DNA of 64,000 nt from Teredinibacter purpureus (GCF_014217335.1 NZ_CP060092.1:2373501-2437500); one strand, 5' to 3'. Positions 27,134 through 36,652 are shown, counted from the stretch's first letter. Numbers and translations: made by a program. The notes: generated by a model not told the origin, from the sequence alone.

Positions 27134-29317
27134 ATGCTGTTTGGTCGAAACAAGAAAAACCCAATTAAAATTCGAAACAAAGGTGCCGTGGAGTGGAAGT
27201 ACTCTACGTGCGGTTATTGTTCGGTTGGGTGCTCCATTGAGATTGGTATGAACGAAGATGGTGTACCCGTGACCACGCGTGGCGTAGGTGGCGCGGATGT
27301 CAATCGTGGAAAGTTGTGTATTAAAGGTTTAACCGAAGCCCAAATATTTGATTCCGTGGGTCGTGGTACACGTCCGAAAATTCGGCAGAAGTCGTTCGAC
27401 GAGTGGGAAGACACCACATGGGATAATGCGCTCGATAAAACGGCCGATGAATTTAAACGTATTCAAGAGAAATACGGTCGCGATTCTGTGGCTATTATTT
27501 CAACCGGTCAGATCATGACTGAAGAATTCTACACCTTGGGTAAGCTAGTTAGAGGGGTAATAGGCACGAATAACTACGATGGCAATACCACCTTATGTAT
27601 GGCTTCGGCGGTATCAGGTTATAAACGTTCCTTTGGCTCCGACGGGCCTCCTGGGTGTTACGGCGATTTTGAACATACTGAATGTTTAATGGCTTTTGGT
27701 TCGAATTTGCCAGAGCAACACCCTATTATCTATTGGCGATTGAAAGAAGCATTAGAAAAACGAAAATTTCCGGTCATTGTGATAGACCCTCGCGTCACAA
27801 TGTTTTCTCAGTTTGCAGATATGCACTTAGCCATTACGCCCGGAACAGATCTTGTTCTTCTAAATAGCCTCGCCTATGTGATTTTAGATGAAGGCCTAGA
27901 AGACCGTGCGTACATTGACGCTAGCTGTAGTAATTACGAAAAGTTTTCTAAAACCGTAGCCGATTACGATCCTGTGTCGGCGTCCAAAATTTGCGGAATT
28001 GATGAAGATACTATTCGAAACGTTGCGCGGCTATATGCCAAAGCGGGTTCGGCTATGTCGATTTGGACAATGGGTATCAATCAGAGTACCCATGGCTCGG
28101 ACGGTGTGTGCGGTATCAATAATTTAAATTTAATCACGGGTAATATCGGCAAACCAGGAGGCACAAGTTTGTCGATTACAGGGCAAAATAATGCGATGGG
28201 CACACGTGAGTGGTCCTCGTGTTCAGGGTTGCCTGGGTATAGGGCGTTAGAAAAACCAGAGCACCGTGAAGAGGTTGCAACGTTTTGGGGAATTGATTCA
28301 AGCTTTTTTCCCGAAAAACGAGGTTTAGTCGAAACAGATATTTTTCCTGCCATCGAAACGGGCCAGATTAAAGCGTTATGGCTGGTCGCAACCAATCCCA
28401 TGACATCAATGCCAAACTCCGCTCGTATTCGTAAAACGTTTGAAAAACTGGAGTTTTGCGTGGTGCAAGATTGTTACGAAGATGTTGAAACAACGCAGTA
28501 TGCGAATGTTTATTTACCTGCGGCGCTCTGGGCTGAAAAGCGTGGGTGTTTTACCAATACTGAGCGACGCGTAAACCTGACCAACCCAGTGGTGAAGCCC
28601 ATAGGTGAGAGTAAATCTGATTTTTGGATATTTACTCAGTTAGCTAAGCGGTGGGAGCAGGGACAAAAAATCACATTCCCAGACGATACAGAAGAAGTAT
28701 TTGAGGAGATGAAAGCGTTATCTAAAGGCGCTCATCGTATGTTGGATATTTCCGGTATGAGCTATGACCTTATTGAAAAGTCGCGTGGTATTCAGTGGCC
28801 TTTCCGTGAAGGGCAAGACAAAGGTTCGGCACGTTTGTATACCGACGGTGTCTTCCAGCACGGTGACGGCAAAGCCAAACTCATGGACATGCCTTATATT
28901 GAAAACAACGAATGCCCTTGCGAAGACTTTCCCTTCTGGCTTAACAGTGGCCGTGTAGTCGAGCACTTTCACACCCGCACAAAAACAGGAAAAGTTGGAA
29001 ACTGTAATAAGTTTAGCCCAACACCCTATATGGAAATAAACCCTGATGCGGCGGCCGATTTGGGCGTTAAACATATGAGTTATGTTCGCCTTGTGTCTCG
29101 GCGTGGTGATGCCGTTGTGCTCGTGCAAACCACGCAACGTGTTGCTCGTAATATGGTCTTTATTCCCATGCATTTTCACGATTGCATTAATCGTCTGTCG
29201 CTAGGGTTGCTCGACCCTTATTCTCGACAGCCAGCCTTTAAACAATCAGCCGTTCGCATTGAACACATTGACCAAAAAGAAGCGGCTCGTCTTAACGTTG
29301 AAATGCGCGCGTTCTAG
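27134..29317 (+). CDS. NasA-like molybdopterin oxidoreductase (probable nitrate reductase catalytic subunit)
   Basis: The 727-residue enzyme has an N-terminal 4Fe-4S site (Cys26, Cys29, Cys33, Cys62; STCGYCSVGC and GKLCIKG). A bis-MGD fold follows, with the segment NTTLCMASAV, where Cys155 is in the molybdenum-ligand position as in Nap/Nas enzymes, not the Ser of DmsA. The C-terminal MoCo-binding domain includes LNSGRVVEHFHTRTKTGK. There is no twin-arginine signal, so it should work in the cytoplasm. It lacks the C-terminal BFD domain of the nasA at 39.6-42.3 kb. Coupling to a DmsBC-like partner 11 bp downstream suggests quinol rather than NADH as donor. GGGGGA precedes the ATG. Confidence 0.82.
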   Translation: MLFGRNKKNPIKIRNKGAVEWKYSTCGYCSVGCSIEIGMNEDGVPVTTRGVGGADVNRGKLCIKGLTEAQIFDSVGRGTRPKIRQKSFDEWEDTTWDNALDKTADEFKRIQEKYGRDSVAIISTGQIMTEEFYTLGKLVRGVIGTNNYDGNTTLCMASAVSGYKRSFGSDGPPGCYGDFEHTECLMAFGSNLPEQHPIIYWRLKEALEKRKFPVIVIDPRVTMFSQFADMHLAITPGTDLVLLNSLAYVILDEGLEDRAYIDASCSNYEKFSKTVADYDPVSASKICGIDEDTIRNVARLYAKAGSAMSIWTMGINQSTHGSDGVCGINNLNLITGNIGKPGGTSLSITGQNNAMGTREWSSCSGLPGYRALEKPEHREEVATFWGIDSSFFPEKRGLVETDIFPAIETGQIKALWLVATNPMTSMPNSARIRKTFEKLEFCVVQDCYEDVETTQYANVYLPAALWAEKRGCFTNTERRVNLTNPVVKPIGESKSDFWIFTQLAKRWEQGQKITFPDDTEEVFEEMKALSKGAHRMLDISGMSYDLIEKSRGIQWPFREGQDKGSARLYTDGVFQHGDGKAKLMDMPYIENNECPCEDFPFWLNSGRVVEHFHTRTKTGKVGNCNKFSPTPYMEINPDAAADLGVKHMSYVRLVSRRGDAVVLVQTTQRVARNMVFIPMHFHDCINRLSLGLLDPYSRQPAFKQSAVRIEHIDQKEAARLNVEMRAF

Positions 29318-29328
29318 GGGAATACACT

Positions 29329-31176
29329 ATGTTTGAAGTGAGAGATGACGAACCCGGTTATGCAAAACTATTTGACCCCATAACGGACGAGAAAAATCGT
29401 TACGGTGCCGATATAAAATTAACGCCCGTAGAAGATAACGGCGTTAGTTTACGTATTAATGGTGATGAGGGGATAGGCAGTAATCCAAACCGTACGAAGC
29501 AGCACGCCTTTCATTTTACAGCGGACAACTGCATTGGGTGTCATGCCTGTGAAGCGGCTTGTAGCGAAAAGAACGATTTACCTCCACATCTTAGTTATCG
29601 CTCCGTGGGTTACGTAGAAGGTGGAACATTCCCTAACTTTACACGCATGAATATTTCAATGGCGTGCAATCATTGCGATGATCCTGTGTGTCTAAAGGGT
29701 TGCCCCACTCGCGCGTATACGAAACACCCCGAGTATGGCGCGGTTATTCAAGACCCTGATATTTGTTTTGGTTGTGGTTACTGTACCTGGGTATGCCCCT
29801 ATAATGCCCCACAGCTCGACCCCGTGAATGGCCAAGTTGAAAAATGTAATATGTGTGTCGATAGGCTTGAAGTAGGTCTTAAGCCCGCGTGTGTATCAGC
29901 CTGTATTGGCAATGCGCTTAATTTTGGTGTGGTAGAAAACATGCCTGAAAATCGTGAGCAAATCGAAACGCAAATTCCTGGCTTTCCCGATCCTTCAATC
30001 ACTAACCCCAATATTCGTTTTCAGCAAGTCAAAACCATGCCGCGAGAAGTTACGCGAACTGACTCCATGCCTGTGAAATACCATAAAAGTAATATCGATG
30101 GACAATACAAACCTGTTGTCGATCAAAAAGATGGAATAGAAAAGCACTGGAATATTAAGCGTTTATCTTCGCGAGAAAACCCATTGGTATTATTCACGTT
30201 GGTAACGCAAGCGGCTATTGGTGTGTTTGCGGTTGCGTTTTTGGGTGGGATACTCGGCGTGCCGGCATTAAGCGCTGCAATGGATTCGATTATGTATGTA
30301 CCCATGATTGCCATTGCGTTTGGGTTGGCGGGTTTTGGGCTGTTTTTATCCACGACCCACTTAGGTAAACCAATACGTTTTTACCGTGGGTTTAATAACC
30401 TTCGACATTCTCCCGTGAGCCGTGAAGGGGCTGGCGTAGCGGTATTTATGGGCTTCGCGGGCTTACACTTGCTTACCATGCTGCCGAGTAACGGGCTGTT
30501 TCAAACGTTGTTCGGTGATGGGCTTGTTGCTTATATGGTAATGCCTTCCATTGTTACCGGAGGGCTAGCGTTTTGTGGCAGTTTAGTCGGTTTGTATTAT
30601 ATGTACCGCTGCTACCGCATTAAGGCGCGCCCGTTCTGGGATCACTGGCAAACGGCTACCACTTTTGTGGGCAGCGCGTTGGCGATGGGTGGTGTAGTGG
30701 TTGGGTTAATGAACGTGCCTTACTTGGCGTTATTGGGTGGTGACTATAGCGCGCTACTGTCCACTCTAGGGCCTGTGATTGTGCTTGGATTAGTGATGGA
30801 AGGGCTTGGTTTGTACCGGCACGCTAAAGATCTGAACGGAGCCGAAACGGAAGGCGCTGTTTCGCATTACATTCAATCGACAACCTTTGGTAAAAGCTAC
30901 CTTCTTAGAAACACGTTAATAGCGTTGAATAGTGTGGCTGTTGCTGCTTTGAGTATTGCGGCTATTAACGGGTGGCTAGCGATTAGCTTATGGGGTTTTG
31001 TCGGGCTCAGTTTGATTGCCTCTGCGCTAATTGGTCGTGCTATTTTTTATGTGTTGGTGGTTCCAACCACGATGCCCGGCGCGTTCTTCTGGAAAAATAA
31101 AGCGTTTGAAGAGCACGCGCGAGAAATTGGCTTGGCCGCCAACCCAGCGGTAGGTGTAGCGACATGGAAACACTAA
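29329..31176 (+). CDS. Fused four-cluster ferredoxin and DmsC-type membrane anchor
   Basis: The 615-residue fusion starts with a DmsB-like region. Four cysteine groups are visible: CIGCHACEAAC, CNHCDDPVCLKGC, CFGCGYCTWVC and CNMC...CVSAC, enough for four 4Fe-4S clusters. From about residue 285 to the end come about eight hydrophobic helices typical of DMSO reductase anchors (DmsC/YnfH). It should carry electrons from membrane quinol to the cytoplasmic catalytic subunit encoded just upstream. DmsB and DmsC are separate proteins in E. coli. No Tat signal is seen, so the cluster domain faces the cytoplasm. A strong terminator follows. Confidence 0.85.
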   Translation: MFEVRDDEPGYAKLFDPITDEKNRYGADIKLTPVEDNGVSLRINGDEGIGSNPNRTKQHAFHFTADNCIGCHACEAACSEKNDLPPHLSYRSVGYVEGGTFPNFTRMNISMACNHCDDPVCLKGCPTRAYTKHPEYGAVIQDPDICFGCGYCTWVCPYNAPQLDPVNGQVEKCNMCVDRLEVGLKPACVSACIGNALNFGVVENMPENREQIETQIPGFPDPSITNPNIRFQQVKTMPREVTRTDSMPVKYHKSNIDGQYKPVVDQKDGIEKHWNIKRLSSRENPLVLFTLVTQAAIGVFAVAFLGGILGVPALSAAMDSIMYVPMIAIAFGLAGFGLFLSTTHLGKPIRFYRGFNNLRHSPVSREGAGVAVFMGFAGLHLLTMLPSNGLFQTLFGDGLVAYMVMPSIVTGGLAFCGSLVGLYYMYRCYRIKARPFWDHWQTATTFVGSALAMGGVVVGLMNVPYLALLGGDYSALLSTLGPVIVLGLVMEGLGLYRHAKDLNGAETEGAVSHYIQSTTFGKSYLLRNTLIALNSVAVAALSIAAINGWLAISLWGFVGLSLIASALIGRAIFYVLVVPTTMPGAFFWKNKAFEEHAREIGLAANPAVGVATWKH

Positions 31177-31201
31177 TGTAATTTGCTTTTTGCACCAGTT
31201 G

Positions 31202-31227
31202 GAGCGGCTTCGGCCGCTCTTTTTTTT
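31202..31227 (+). terminator. Rho-independent terminator of the cobA-nir operon
   Basis: GAGCGGC-TTCG-GCCGCTC is followed by eight T. It has a stable tetraloop and lies 25 bp after the operon stop, just before the convergent xylanase end. The A-run is missing on the other side, so it mainly serves the plus strand. Confidence 0.92.
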
Positions 31228-31236
31228 GCCTGAAGA

Positions 31237-32394
31237 TTAAGGATTATTCGCCGTTTTCGCAACGTTTAAAATAGCCGCTACTGCGGGCTTAGGTTTTTTG
31301 TTTCGGTCGTAAGGCAAGGTATAGTTTGTTCGGTTGGGTATGGGGTAATCGTTCTTCCATGACATATCGTCGTGTACGCCCCAAAAGGTTACGCGATCGA
31401 TAGCATCTTTATACTGGTAGAAAATACCGAAGAGTTCGGCGTATCGGTTTGCCAGTTGTTGTTGGACATCATTCGGTAAACCGTTGGCGTATGGGTCTAG
31501 GTAGGCCTTAAATTCCTCTTCTTGAAATTGAGGGTGCATCATGCCGGTACCAATAATTTGGCCTTCACGTGTTAAGGGCAGTACATCAATATCGAGTTCG
31601 GTAATCATGACTTTAATACCGAGTGCTGAATAGGCTTTAATGGCTTCTTCAATATAGCGGTTGTCGGGGTAATTGAGCCCCCAATGCCCTTGAATACCCA
31701 CGCCATCTATACGTAGTCCCTCAGCCTGAAGCATTTTTATCATACGAACAATGCCGTCACGTTTTTTGGGCCGCCACGCGTTAAAGTCGTTATAGTAGAG
31801 TTCGGTGTTTGGGGCGTATTGGGCGGCAAACTTAAAAGCCGATTTTACCATGGTGTCGCCATCGCCAACGCCGTTTACCCACGTTGTTGGCCGGTAAGAA
31901 CCGTCATCGGCAATAACTTCGTTGACCACATCCCATGCGTGAACCTTTCCAGCGTATCGACCTGCAACCGTTTCTATATGGCTACGCATTTGCTCAATTT
32001 GCGCTGTAGGTGAGAGGGGTTCGCCATTCTCATCGTTAAAAAACCATTGTGGTGTTTGATTATGCCACACCAGCGTATGGCCAACGATAAACATATTATG
32101 CGCTTTACCGAATTCAACATAGGCGTCGGCAGGGGCAAAATTATACACCCCAGGTTGTGGGTTAATAGGCGCGGCTTTCATACCGTTTTCGATGGTAATT
32201 GTATTGAATTGCGTTGTGACAATGGTTTGGGTCTCGGCATCTTCGCCAGAGATTATCGCGTGATTTGTTGCGCTCCCCACTAAGAAAGCCGCTTTAAAGG
32301 CTGTTTTGAGAGGTATGTTTTCTGGTGTTGCTTGTGGTTTAGTGCAGCCACTTAATGCCAGTGCAGTGATTAGGACAGGTAAAAATAATTTCAC
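31237..32394 (-). CDS. GH10 endo-beta-1,4-xylanase, lipoprotein
   Basis: The N-terminus has a type II signal with lipobox LSGC (Cys17), so the enzyme is anchored in a membrane by lipid, probably at the outer membrane or cell surface. The GH10 catalytic domain shows HTLVWHNQTPQWF and WDVVNEV with acid/base Glu159. VGIQGHWG and MITELDID with nucleophile Glu266 follow, then VTFWGVHDD. There is no carbohydrate-binding module. It cleaves xylan or xylo-oligosaccharides. The gene stands alone between the nitrogen and selenium operons. Confidence 0.94.
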   Translation of the reverse strand: MKLFLPVLITALALSGCTKPQATPENIPLKTAFKAAFLVGSATNHAIISGEDAETQTIVTTQFNTITIENGMKAAPINPQPGVYNFAPADAYVEFGKAHNMFIVGHTLVWHNQTPQWFFNDENGEPLSPTAQIEQMRSHIETVAGRYAGKVHAWDVVNEVIADDGSYRPTTWVNGVGDGDTMVKSAFKFAAQYAPNTELYYNDFNAWRPKKRDGIVRMIKMLQAEGLRIDGVGIQGHWGLNYPDNRYIEEAIKAYSALGIKVMITELDIDVLPLTREGQIIGTGMMHPQFQEEEFKAYLDPYANGLPNDVQQQLANRYAELFGIFYQYKDAIDRVTFWGVHDDMSWKNDYPIPNRTNYTLPYDRNKKPKPAVAAILNVAKTANNP

Positions 32395-32571
32395 GGTGTA
32401 CCACCTTTGGGTTGTTTTTATTCCAGAAGAATGGAGTGTTTATAGGGGGGAAGGCTCTATGCTGGTTAATAAAACATAATGAGTGAAAGGCTTCAAGCTT
32501 TCGGAGAACGGGAAGGGTACGGCAATGACAGGCGCTGCATGGCGTTTGTAAAAAAGCGTGTGAGTTGAGTA

Positions 32572-33480
32572 CTATTGTAATTCGGTTAAATTAAACCATA
32601 GCTCGGGGCGGTCTAACGGGGTTTTGGAACTTAAATTGGGGTTTGGAAGTTCAAATACAGTGCGTTTAGAAAGACGCGCCGCGCTGAAATACGCATCGTG
32701 ATACTGGTAAAACAATCGTGTGAAAGACCCGTCTTTTATGGCGATCTCGAACCCTTTTTCGAGTGTTGTTGCGAGCCGTTCATTTTTGGGCGAGACGAAA
32801 AAATAAAAGGCAGTGGGATAGTGAAGGAGAAGTGTTTCTTCTATATGTAGTAGCTGCGCATCGGGCAACTCGGTTTCATGCCAAATTTCAAATGCCGATC
32901 GCGGAAAGTAATCTACACGGCCGTGATAAAGCATTTTATATAAATTTTCGCGTGCCGGAGCGGTTATAACGTTTAGGCCTGCATGTTTTAAAATACTGGT
33001 GTCGGGCCATCCACGGCCTTGGCCTGCGCGTACGCTTTTGAGTTGCCCAAAGGATTTAATGGTGGAAAATGTATCGATATCGGTGTCTCGTATAAAGAGA
33101 AGCCGCCAGCCACTTAGCCCTCTGAAAACGGGATAGCGTATGGGCCGAAGCTCCGATTCCCGACGTGGATTGGTATGTAGCATCGCAATATCCAGTTTAT
33201 CTGAATCTAAATACCGTGATTCACGTGCTTCTGGAATAGTCGCTATATCGACTTTTTCTAAGCGATACGGTTGACCCGATTTACGTAATACCAAATCGAG
33301 CAGTGCGCCGTAGTAGAGGCCTTGCGGTAGATAGACTTTGTCTGCTGGGGCGTATGGGTATTTGACAACAAGTACATCGGTGTTGCTTTGAGCGGGAGGG
33401 TTTTTCTGAGCCTTTGCCGCTGTTGATAGAGCAAGCACACACGCTAGGCATAAGAACTTAGTGCAAGATAACGTGCGCAT
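32572..33480 (-). CDS. Periplasmic substrate-binding-like protein
   Basis: A signal peptide ends near TAAKAQ (residue 25). The 277-residue mature part resembles a family-3 solute-binding protein: LLDLVLRKSGQPYRLEKVDIATIPEARESRYLDSDKLDIAMLHTNPRRE, then SGWRLLFIRDTDID, and a tail of small lobes. It is divergent, so ligand identity cannot be read from sequence. No transporter genes are directly coupled. The upstream permease gene ends 121 bp away on the same strand, so it could be the last gene of the selenium-transport operon or independent. Confidence 0.6.
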   Translation of the reverse strand: MRTLSCTKFLCLACVLALSTAAKAQKNPPAQSNTDVLVVKYPYAPADKVYLPQGLYYGALLDLVLRKSGQPYRLEKVDIATIPEARESRYLDSDKLDIAMLHTNPRRESELRPIRYPVFRGLSGWRLLFIRDTDIDTFSTIKSFGQLKSVRAGQGRGWPDTSILKHAGLNVITAPARENLYKMLYHGRVDYFPRSAFEIWHETELPDAQLLHIEETLLLHYPTAFYFFVSPKNERLATTLEKGFEIAIKDGSFTRLFYQYHDAYFSAARLSKRTVFELPNPNLSSKTPLDRPELWFNLTELQ

Positions 33481-33601
33481 GTATTACGGCAACCCAAATA
33501 GAACCATAAAATAATAATAGCCTACAGTTTCGGTATAAGCTGAAAAAGTTACTTTAGACATACCTTATGAACAGTGCACGGCAATGTATAAGGCCGTTCG
33601 G

Positions 33602-35146
33602 TTAGGTTGCTTTGGGTGTGGCGGTTTGCGTTGAGGCTGAGAGGTTGGCGTTTGAAATGCCTGCAGATGTTCGTATCCTACGTGCGGCCATATCCACCCC
33701 GATATTCATTAACGCCGCCACTATCACCAATAAAAAGGCTTTGTCGTAGCGAATCTCTTCAAATGCCGAGTCTATATAAAACCCTAATGTTGTTACGCCC
33801 AATAACCCCAAAATGGCGGATTCGCGCATGATGACCTCCCAGCGATAGAGCAATAGGGTGAGTAATTGCGGGAAAATACGCGGCACTATTTCAAAACTAT
33901 ATAAGTTAACGTTTTTTGGATGATCCGCGCGCAGTGGAAGTTGTTCCGATTGGCGCGCAATAATGTAGCCGATTAAGCCGCTATTGTGGATGGCTAAGGC
34001 AAGAATCGCGGGTAGGCCAGATGGGCCGAAAACAAGCAATAGAATAAAGGCTATAACAATTTCGGGCGTGGAGCGCAGCAATAACAGTAAACCGTACCCC
34101 GCGATATTGGCTCGGCCAACGATGGGCTTACTCGCAAGGGGAAACAGGATGAGTGCCAAAAGGCCTGTCAGTACTAATGCTAAAAGCGATAGTACGAGCG
34201 TATAACCCGCAGCGGGAATGAGTAGTTCGAATAGCTGTGTGCCATACCATTGCGCGGCGGCGAATAGCTTGCCTTCAAGTAATGGCGCGGGCCAAATGTC
34301 ATGACTAATAAATTGCCAAAAATAGCTGCCGTAAACGGGCGGCGAATCGGGTAACCAAAACCAGGCCGTTACACTATAAAATGGAATGAGTGGCCATTTT
34401 AACCAATAGCGTATGCTTGCGATTAAGCCGAAAAACACCCATAAAACACAGGCTGCTTCTGAATACTGCCCTTGCTTAAAGGCCGATTCAAAATAGAAGC
34501 CCAACGTAGGTAAACCGATAAACCCTAGTATGGCGCTTGAGCGCAACGCACATTCAAACCGATAGCGTACATAGGTTGTCAGTTCCGGTAGGGATTGTGC
34601 AAAGAGCGTATAAAACCATTGGCTAATACCTTTTTTACTTTCGAGGGTAAGGGACGGGAGGGACGATTGTCGGTCAAAAGTTTCGGAAAATATTTTGGCA
34701 AAAATACCCGTGTAAGGGATAGCGATTGCGAGTATGCCAGTGACGGCCGATAACCCGAATGTTTGCATTAATATTAGCCCCCAAAACAGCTCGTGCACAG
34801 CGCGAATACTGGCGGAAAATACACGAACGCTACGGTGTGCAAACAGTGTTGAAAGTAATAGGCCGGCTACAACAGAGGTTAAAATAGCAATAAATGCGAA
34901 GGCGATGGTGTGTAAAAGGGCGTTACCCAATGTACTCCAGTTATGCCACTGTGGTGTGACAAACCCTGTAAAAATGCGGCGTAACTCTTGCCACGGCTCG
35001 GAAGGGTAGAGCGATAAATCCGCAAAAGGTAAGCTCAATAGAGCGGCCAATAGAAATAAGACGCTTACACGCAAAAAAGGACGGTCATGTAAATGTCGCA
35101 AATAGTATGCGTGACAGGCGAGTGCGAGCGATTTAAAGCCCAGCAT
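33602..35146 (-). CDS. ABC transporter permease with two PhnE-like domains fused
   Basis: This 514-residue inner-membrane protein is an internal duplication of a BPD_transp_1 permease. Two EAA-type cytoplasmic loops are nearly the same: SSAILGFIGLPTLGFYFESA in the first half and ESAILGLLGVTTLGFYIDSA in the second. There are about 11-12 hydrophobic helices. It should form the whole membrane pore with the ATPase encoded upstream. The PhnC/PhnD-like partners and the selD-selU context suggest selenium-oxyanion import; phosphonate or phosphite remain possible. The start overlaps the ATPase gene by 14 bp. Confidence 0.85.
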   Translation of the reverse strand: MLGFKSLALACHAYYLRHLHDRPFLRVSVLFLLAALLSLPFADLSLYPSEPWQELRRIFTGFVTPQWHNWSTLGNALLHTIAFAFIAILTSVVAGLLLSTLFAHRSVRVFSASIRAVHELFWGLILMQTFGLSAVTGILAIAIPYTGIFAKIFSETFDRQSSLPSLTLESKKGISQWFYTLFAQSLPELTTYVRYRFECALRSSAILGFIGLPTLGFYFESAFKQGQYSEAACVLWVFFGLIASIRYWLKWPLIPFYSVTAWFWLPDSPPVYGSYFWQFISHDIWPAPLLEGKLFAAAQWYGTQLFELLIPAAGYTLVLSLLALVLTGLLALILFPLASKPIVGRANIAGYGLLLLLRSTPEIVIAFILLLVFGPSGLPAILALAIHNSGLIGYIIARQSEQLPLRADHPKNVNLYSFEIVPRIFPQLLTLLLYRWEVIMRESAILGLLGVTTLGFYIDSAFEEIRYDKAFLLVIVAALMNIGVDMAARRIRTSAGISNANLSASTQTATPKAT

Positions 35147-35798
35147 AAAAGTGACTTAATTGTTCTGAGGAAGCCTGTGCCGAAGGGCGATCAAAAATAA
35201 TTTCACCGTTGCGAATACCCACAATACGATCGAATACCGATAATGCCAATTGAGGATCGTGCAATGCGACGACGACGGTAGAGTGGTGAGTAAGAATTTG
35301 GGATAGCACTTGCTGGCTTCGCGAGGGGTCGAGCGCGGTAACGGGTTCGTCGCCAAGAAAAATATTTTTTCGTCGATAAATGGCCCTGGCAATGGCGACG
35401 CGTTGTCGTTCGCCACCTGAAAGACGTGCCACCGCTTTGGTGAGTAAGTGTGCGATACCCAATTCTGCGCCGAGATTTTGGATAGCAGTTTTCTGTTGCT
35501 GTACAGGAAGTAACAGGTTCCACAGATTATAAAGTGTGGAATGTTGCTCTAGCTGGGCCATATAAATATTGTGAAACACAGATAGAGAATCGACGAGCCC
35601 GAGTTGTTGTGGGCAGAGCGCACACTGGTCTCGTAGTTGTTGGTGTAGCGCCATTAATAGCGTTGATTTTCCTGCGCCGCTAGGGCCTAGCAGCGCAATC
35701 TTTTCACCCGATTTTATGGTGAGATTGATGTTATGTAATACTTGCTGGTCGTCTGTTTGACGGCAGAAGTTATGTAACTCAATTAAAGGCTGGTTCAT
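35133..35798 (-). CDS. ABC transporter ATP-binding protein, PhnC-like
   Basis: The 221-residue nucleotide-binding subunit has Walker A GPSGAGKST (38-46), signature LSGGERQRVAIARAIYRR, Walker B NIFLGDEPVTALDP and the H-loop VVVALHD. It powers uptake with the fused permease. Its ATG overlaps the stop of the binding-protein gene by 4 bp (ATGA). It is shorter than typical PhnC, but all core motifs are intact. Confidence 0.92.
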   Translation of the reverse strand: MNQPLIELHNFCRQTDDQQVLHNINLTIKSGEKIALLGPSGAGKSTLLMALHQQLRDQCALCPQQLGLVDSLSVFHNIYMAQLEQHSTLYNLWNLLLPVQQQKTAIQNLGAELGIAHLLTKAVARLSGGERQRVAIARAIYRRKNIFLGDEPVTALDPSRSQQVLSQILTHHSTVVVALHDPQLALSVFDRIVGIRNGEIIFDRPSAQASSEQLSHFYAGL

Positions 35799-36652
35799 TG
35801 CAATAAGTGTATGGCGCGCGCAGTATCTTCTATTGCTTGGTAGTCGCTGTTACTGGCAGGTACAAACGACGTACGAGGAAAACGTTTCAGCAAGGATTCG
35901 TCTTTCATGTTGAGTAGAGCATGTTGTACCTTTTGTGTAAAACCTTTGCCGTATTGGCTGTCTGCGTCACCGCGTATTGTCCATTGATAATCGGGATAAT
36001 CGGGCGTTGTCCAAATAACGTTCACTTTCTCAAGGTCGACTTTACCTTCTGAAACCGCTGTTTCCCATACAAGGTAATTTAACGCCCCTACTTGGTAGGC
36101 GCCTGCCTGTACTTGAGCGAGTGTCATGCTGTGGTCGCCCGAAAACCCAACGCGAGTAAAGGCTTTTTCGGGGGCTTGCTTAAAGTGTTCACGAATATAA
36201 AATTCGGGCATAAGCCGACCAGAAGTGGAACCCTTAGATCCAAACGTAAAGGTCTTATCTTTTATTGCGTTAGGGAAATTTTCCGAGGGCGTTATATTCG
36301 TGCTGTGGTGCGCGATAAAATAGGTTTTAAAAAACTGGTCTTCGTACCCTTGAGCGAGTGCTTGCGAACCAGGTACTTGTATACGGGCCTGTACCCCCGA
36401 AAGCCCACCAAACCAGGCCAGTTGTACTTGGTTGTTACGAAATGCGGTGACGGCCGCCGCATAGGACTTTACGGGTATATACGTAACTTCTATCCCTAAC
36501 GTTTGCGCGAGGTAGTCGCTTATTTTACTAAACCGTTCCACCAGCCGAGATTCGTCTTCATCTGGAATAGCGGTGAACGTGAAGGTTTGCGCGCTAACCG
36601 AAAAAGTTAAAATTAAAAATATTATTCCGATGAAAAGTTTGAATGTGTTCAT
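35795..36652 (-). CDS. PhnD-type binding protein, probable selenate/selenium transporter subunit
   Basis: A signal peptide (ending FSVSAQ, residue 22) directs it to the periplasm. The mature protein has the phosphonate/phosphite-binding (PhnD/PtxB) fold signature: VTYIPVKSYAAAVTAFRNNQVQLAWFGGLSG. GSKGSTSGRLMPEFY and GFSGDHSMTLAQVQAGAYQVGALNY follow. A related family is known to me as a putative selenate ABC transporter binding protein that sits next to selD. The present gene lies between selU (ATGA overlap) and the ATPase (ATGA overlap). Selenium specificity is inferred from this context. Confidence 0.82.
   Translation of the reverse strand: MNTFKLFIGIIFLILTFSVSAQTFTFTAIPDEDESRLVERFSKISDYLAQTLGIEVTYIPVKSYAAAVTAFRNNQVQLAWFGGLSGVQARIQVPGSQALAQGYEDQFFKTYFIAHHSTNITPSENFPNAIKDKTFTFGSKGSTSGRLMPEFYIREHFKQAPEKAFTRVGFSGDHSMTLAQVQAGAYQVGALNYLVWETAVSEGKVDLEKVNVIWTTPDYPDYQWTIRGDADSQYGKGFTQKVQHALLNMKDESLLKRFPRTSFVPASNSDYQAIEDTARAIHLLQ

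Noticed and set aside
28718..29179. Antisense 153-residue ORF within the molybdoenzyme gene
   Set aside because: Shadow of the conserved coding frame; no recognisable domain.
27134..29317. Calling the molybdoenzyme a DMSO reductase (DmsA)
   Set aside because: The partner looks like DmsBC, but the catalytic subunit has Cys in the molybdenum-ligand segment (NTTLCMASAV) and no twin-arginine signal, unlike DmsA.
36092..36499. 135-residue plus-strand ORF inside the binding-protein gene
   Set aside because: Shadow of the PhnD-like gene, which has a signal peptide and operon overlaps on both sides.
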